Assembly: GCF_040409815.1 (NCBI RefSeq)
Contig: NZ_CP099959.1
Coordinates: 620,001 to 684,000 of the forward strand
Direction: 5' to 3'
DNA: 64,000 bases
Source of the DNA: Polynucleobacter sp. UK-FUSCHL-C3
GTDB taxonomy: Bacteria > Pseudomonadota > Gammaproteobacteria > Burkholderiales > Burkholderiaceae
Positions within the stretch are counted from its first letter, which is position 1. Each line of letters begins with the position of its first letter. The position numbers were made by a program, and so were the translations under genes. The notes beneath the pieces are model-generated. The model did no database searches and was not told the DNA's origin. It saw nothing but the letters and a program-made list of their open reading frames with translations. Positions 62,276 to 64,000 of the stretch are shown in pieces.

Positions 62276-63421
62276 CTAGTAAGTCCCCGGGTACAAGATA
62301 TCTTTCGTCACATCCTGAATATCACGATGGCCGGTAAATGCCATGGTGAGATCTAACTCCCTATGAATAATCTCTAAGCATTTAGTAACACCAGGGCCAC
62401 CCATAGCGCCTAAGCCATATAAAAAGGAGCGACCAATCATTGTTCCCTTGGCACCCAAAGCCCACGCTTTGAGGACATCTTGGCCTGACCGAATACCGCC
62501 ATCCATCCACACTTCAATATCCTTGCCCGCTGCATCAACGATACCGGGCAGTGCTTTGATGCTCGATACAGCGCCGTCAAGTTGACGACCACCATGATTC
62601 GACACAATGAGGGCATCGGCACCCGATTGTGCCGCAGCACGGGCATCATCAGGATCTAAGATGCCCTTGATAATGAGCTTGCCACCCCAAAGCTTCTTAA
62701 TCCACTCAACGTCTCCCCAATTGAGTCCCGGATCAAATTGCTCAGCGGTCCATGAAGATAGTGAAGACATGTTGCCAACACCGGTAGCATGACCAACAAT
62801 ATTACGGAAGGTGCGACGGGGTGTTTGTAGCATCCCCATGCACCAACGTGGTTTGGTCATCATGTTCAAAATGTTGGGAATAGTTAATTTGGGTGGAGCA
62901 CTTAAGCCATTCTTAATGTCTTTATGGCGTTGACCTAAGATCTGAAGATCTAATGTAAGAACCAGGGCCGAGCAATTGGCTGCTTTGGCTCGTTCGATCA
63001 AGCGCTCAATAAAGCCACGGTCTTTCATGACGTAGAGCTGGAACCAAAATGGTTTTGTAGTGCGTTCGGCAACATCTTCAATCGAGCAAATACTCATGGT
63101 CGATAAGCAGAATGGCACCCCAAATTTTTCTGCGGCTTGGGCAGCAAGGATCTCACCATCGGCGAACTGCATACCCGTTAAGCCAGTGGGCGCCAATGCC
63201 ACAGGCATTGCAACGTCTTGGCCAATCATTTTGGTTTTGGTGGTCCGATTGAGCATATTGACCGCCACCCGTTGCCGTAATTTGATCTTCTGAAAATCGG
63301 ATTCATTGGCGCGATAGGTCGACTCGGTCCACGAACCGGAGTCGGCATAGTCATAAAACATTTTGGGGGTACGTTTTTGATGTAAAACGCGCAGGTCTTC
63401 AATATTGGTAATGATAGGCAT
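62276..63421 (-). CDS. lldD: FMN-dependent alpha-hydroxy acid dehydrogenase (L-lactate dehydrogenase-like)
   Basis: A 381-residue TIM-barrel flavoenzyme with the active-site stretch SNHGGRQLDGA (catalytic His276), the N-terminal YDYADSGSWTESTYRANESDF near 23 and IKGILDPDDARAA near 255. It oxidises L-lactate or glycolate-type acids and reduces the quinone pool. It is coded convergently with tupA, 2 bases apart. L-lactate is the favoured substrate on overall look; mandelate or glycolate are alternatives. Confidence 0.88.
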   Translation of the reverse strand: MPIITNIEDLRVLHQKRTPKMFYDYADSGSWTESTYRANESDFQKIKLRQRVAVNMLNRTTKTKMIGQDVAMPVALAPTGLTGMQFADGEILAAQAAEKFGVPFCLSTMSICSIEDVAERTTKPFWFQLYVMKDRGFIERLIERAKAANCSALVLTLDLQILGQRHKDIKNGLSAPPKLTIPNILNMMTKPRWCMGMLQTPRRTFRNIVGHATGVGNMSSLSSWTAEQFDPGLNWGDVEWIKKLWGGKLIIKGILDPDDARAAAQSGADALIVSNHGGRQLDGAVSSIKALPGIVDAAGKDIEVWMDGGIRSGQDVLKAWALGAKGTMIGRSFLYGLGAMGGPGVTKCLEIIHRELDLTMAFTGHRDIQDVTKDILYPGTY

Positions 63422-63509
63422 GGGGTATGGAGTTCAAGGTTATTTATAGAGGTAAGAGTTATTTTTTGTCTATTATGGATTATTGCTTAATTCTGACGGA
63501 TTACTGGAT

Positions 63510-64000
63510 ATGAAACCTAGAGTATTAGCTTTTGATGTATTTGGGACGGTTGTCGATTGGCATGGCTCGATTACTGCGGAGGTTGCTAGCCTTATCCCGG
63601 AGATTGATGCCATTTCATTTACCAGTAGCTGGCGCAGTGGTTATAAACCTGCCATGGCGAGAGTGCGCTCTGGGGAGTTGGGATGGACCCGAATTGATGA
63701 TTTACACCGCATCATCCTCGACCAAGTTTTAAAAGAGTTCAGTATCGACAGGCTCACCGAATCTCAGAAAAGGCATTTGAATCTCGTATGGCACCGCTTG
63801 CATCCATGGCCCGATACCGTTTCTGGACTGACACTCTTAAAACAAGATCACACGATCGTGACCCTCTCCAATGGTAATTTAGGGCTCTTGGCAAATATGG
63901 CCAAGAAAGCGGGTTTACCTTGGGATCTGATCTTGTCAGCAGAGGTATTTCGTCACTACAAGCCCGATCCAGAAACCTATTTAGGGGTTTGCAATATCTT
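63510..64000 (+). CDS. Haloacid dehalogenase type II (HAD superfamily), cut by right edge
   Basis: The frame opens at ATG 63510 and runs to the window end (about 163 codons, C-terminus missing). Nucleophile Asp9 sits in LAFDVFGTVVDW, motif II Ser in TLSNGNLGLLANMA near residue 116, and the Lys of HYKPDPETYLG near 150. These are the residues of L-2-haloacid dehalogenases, which hydrolyse short chloro- or fluoro-acids, though many members act on phosphate esters. It is divergent from lldD with 88 bases between. Confidence 0.88.
   Translation, partial: MKPRVLAFDVFGTVVDWHGSITAEVASLIPEIDAISFTSSWRSGYKPAMARVRSGELGWTRIDDLHRIILDQVLKEFSIDRLTESQKRHLNLVWHRLHPWPDTVSGLTLLKQDHTIVTLSNGNLGLLANMAKKAGLPWDLILSAEVFRHYKPDPETYLGVCNI

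Noticed and set aside
1..64000. CRISPR arrays, insertion sequences, prophage genes, defence islands
   Set aside because: No regular spaced repeats, transposase, integrase, or phage structural proteins were seen among the frames; the window looks like stable chromosomal backbone with metabolic accessory loci.

Overview
The window reads as a chromosomal segment of a freshwater betaproteobacterium of the order Burkholderiales. Polynucleobacter or a close relative is my best guess, from short intergenic gaps, moderate GC, gene content (Bug/TctC proteins, several CaiB/BaiF CoA-transferases, DUF3305/DUF3306 formate dehydrogenase accessories) and a betaproteobacterial LH2 antenna. The assignment rests on recognition of protein families; no search was run. 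Coding density is very high, no gap exceeds 300 bases, and I found no tRNA, rRNA, insertion sequence, prophage or CRISPR array.

Layout. 1-6.2 kb: envelope sugar genes (GT9, flippase-like, ArnT-like GT39), a GarR-type reductase, an MFS carrier and a DUF3047 lipoprotein. 6.3-17.1 kb: apbC and a complete periplasm-facing formate dehydrogenase locus (DUF3305, DUF3306, a 697-residue polyferredoxin, TorD chaperone, small Tat protein, FdhA, FdhB, a small lipoprotein, cytochrome b FdhC, an Ala/Pro-rich exported protein). 17.2-20 kb: PEBP protein, tungstate transporter TupBC, a LOG enzyme and an overlooked 59-residue BFD-like ferredoxin. 20-23.9 kb: a cyanate ABC transporter plus cyanase, behind a near-perfect sigma-54 promoter with an upstream palindrome. 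23.9-38.1 kb: acyl-CoA and aromatic/organic acid metabolism (three CaiB/BaiF transferases, acyl-CoA dehydrogenase, enoyl-CoA hydratase, HMG-CoA lyase, 3-hydroxybutyrate dehydrogenase, NDH-2, a cysteine dioxygenase-like cupin, an amidohydrolase, a Bug protein, an enol-lactonase-like hydrolase). 38-44.8 kb: HPP protein, HI0933-type flavoprotein, then a PqqU/YncD-like TonB receptor followed by a PQQ-type dehydrogenase, a dihaem cytochrome c and a VOC protein. 44.8-47.1 kb: an LH2 antenna operon (pucB-pucA-pucC plus a 27-residue membrane peptide) behind two TGT-N12-ACA boxes. 47.3-59.4 kb: fbp, tkt, fba, gap, ppc and two class V aminotransferases. 59.4-64 kb: darP, an isoprenylcysteine methyltransferase-like protein, a ModE-like regulator divergent from tupA, lldD and a partial haloacid dehalogenase.

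How it fits together. The picture is a photoheterotroph that supplements carbon metabolism with light (LH2), formate, a PQQ-dependent oxidation and perhaps lactate, and scavenges cyanate as nitrogen. Tungstate (or molybdate) uptake is split between tupBC beside the formate dehydrogenase and tupA 42 kb away beside a likely metal-sensing regulator. Most striking are the puc promoter architecture, with two repressor-type boxes 8 bp apart covering the -35 and -10 elements, the tiny fourth puc gene, the probable PQQ import/use module, and the nitrogen-type control region of the cyanate operon. Reaction-centre, bacteriochlorophyll-synthesis, RuBisCO and phosphoribulokinase genes are not in this window.
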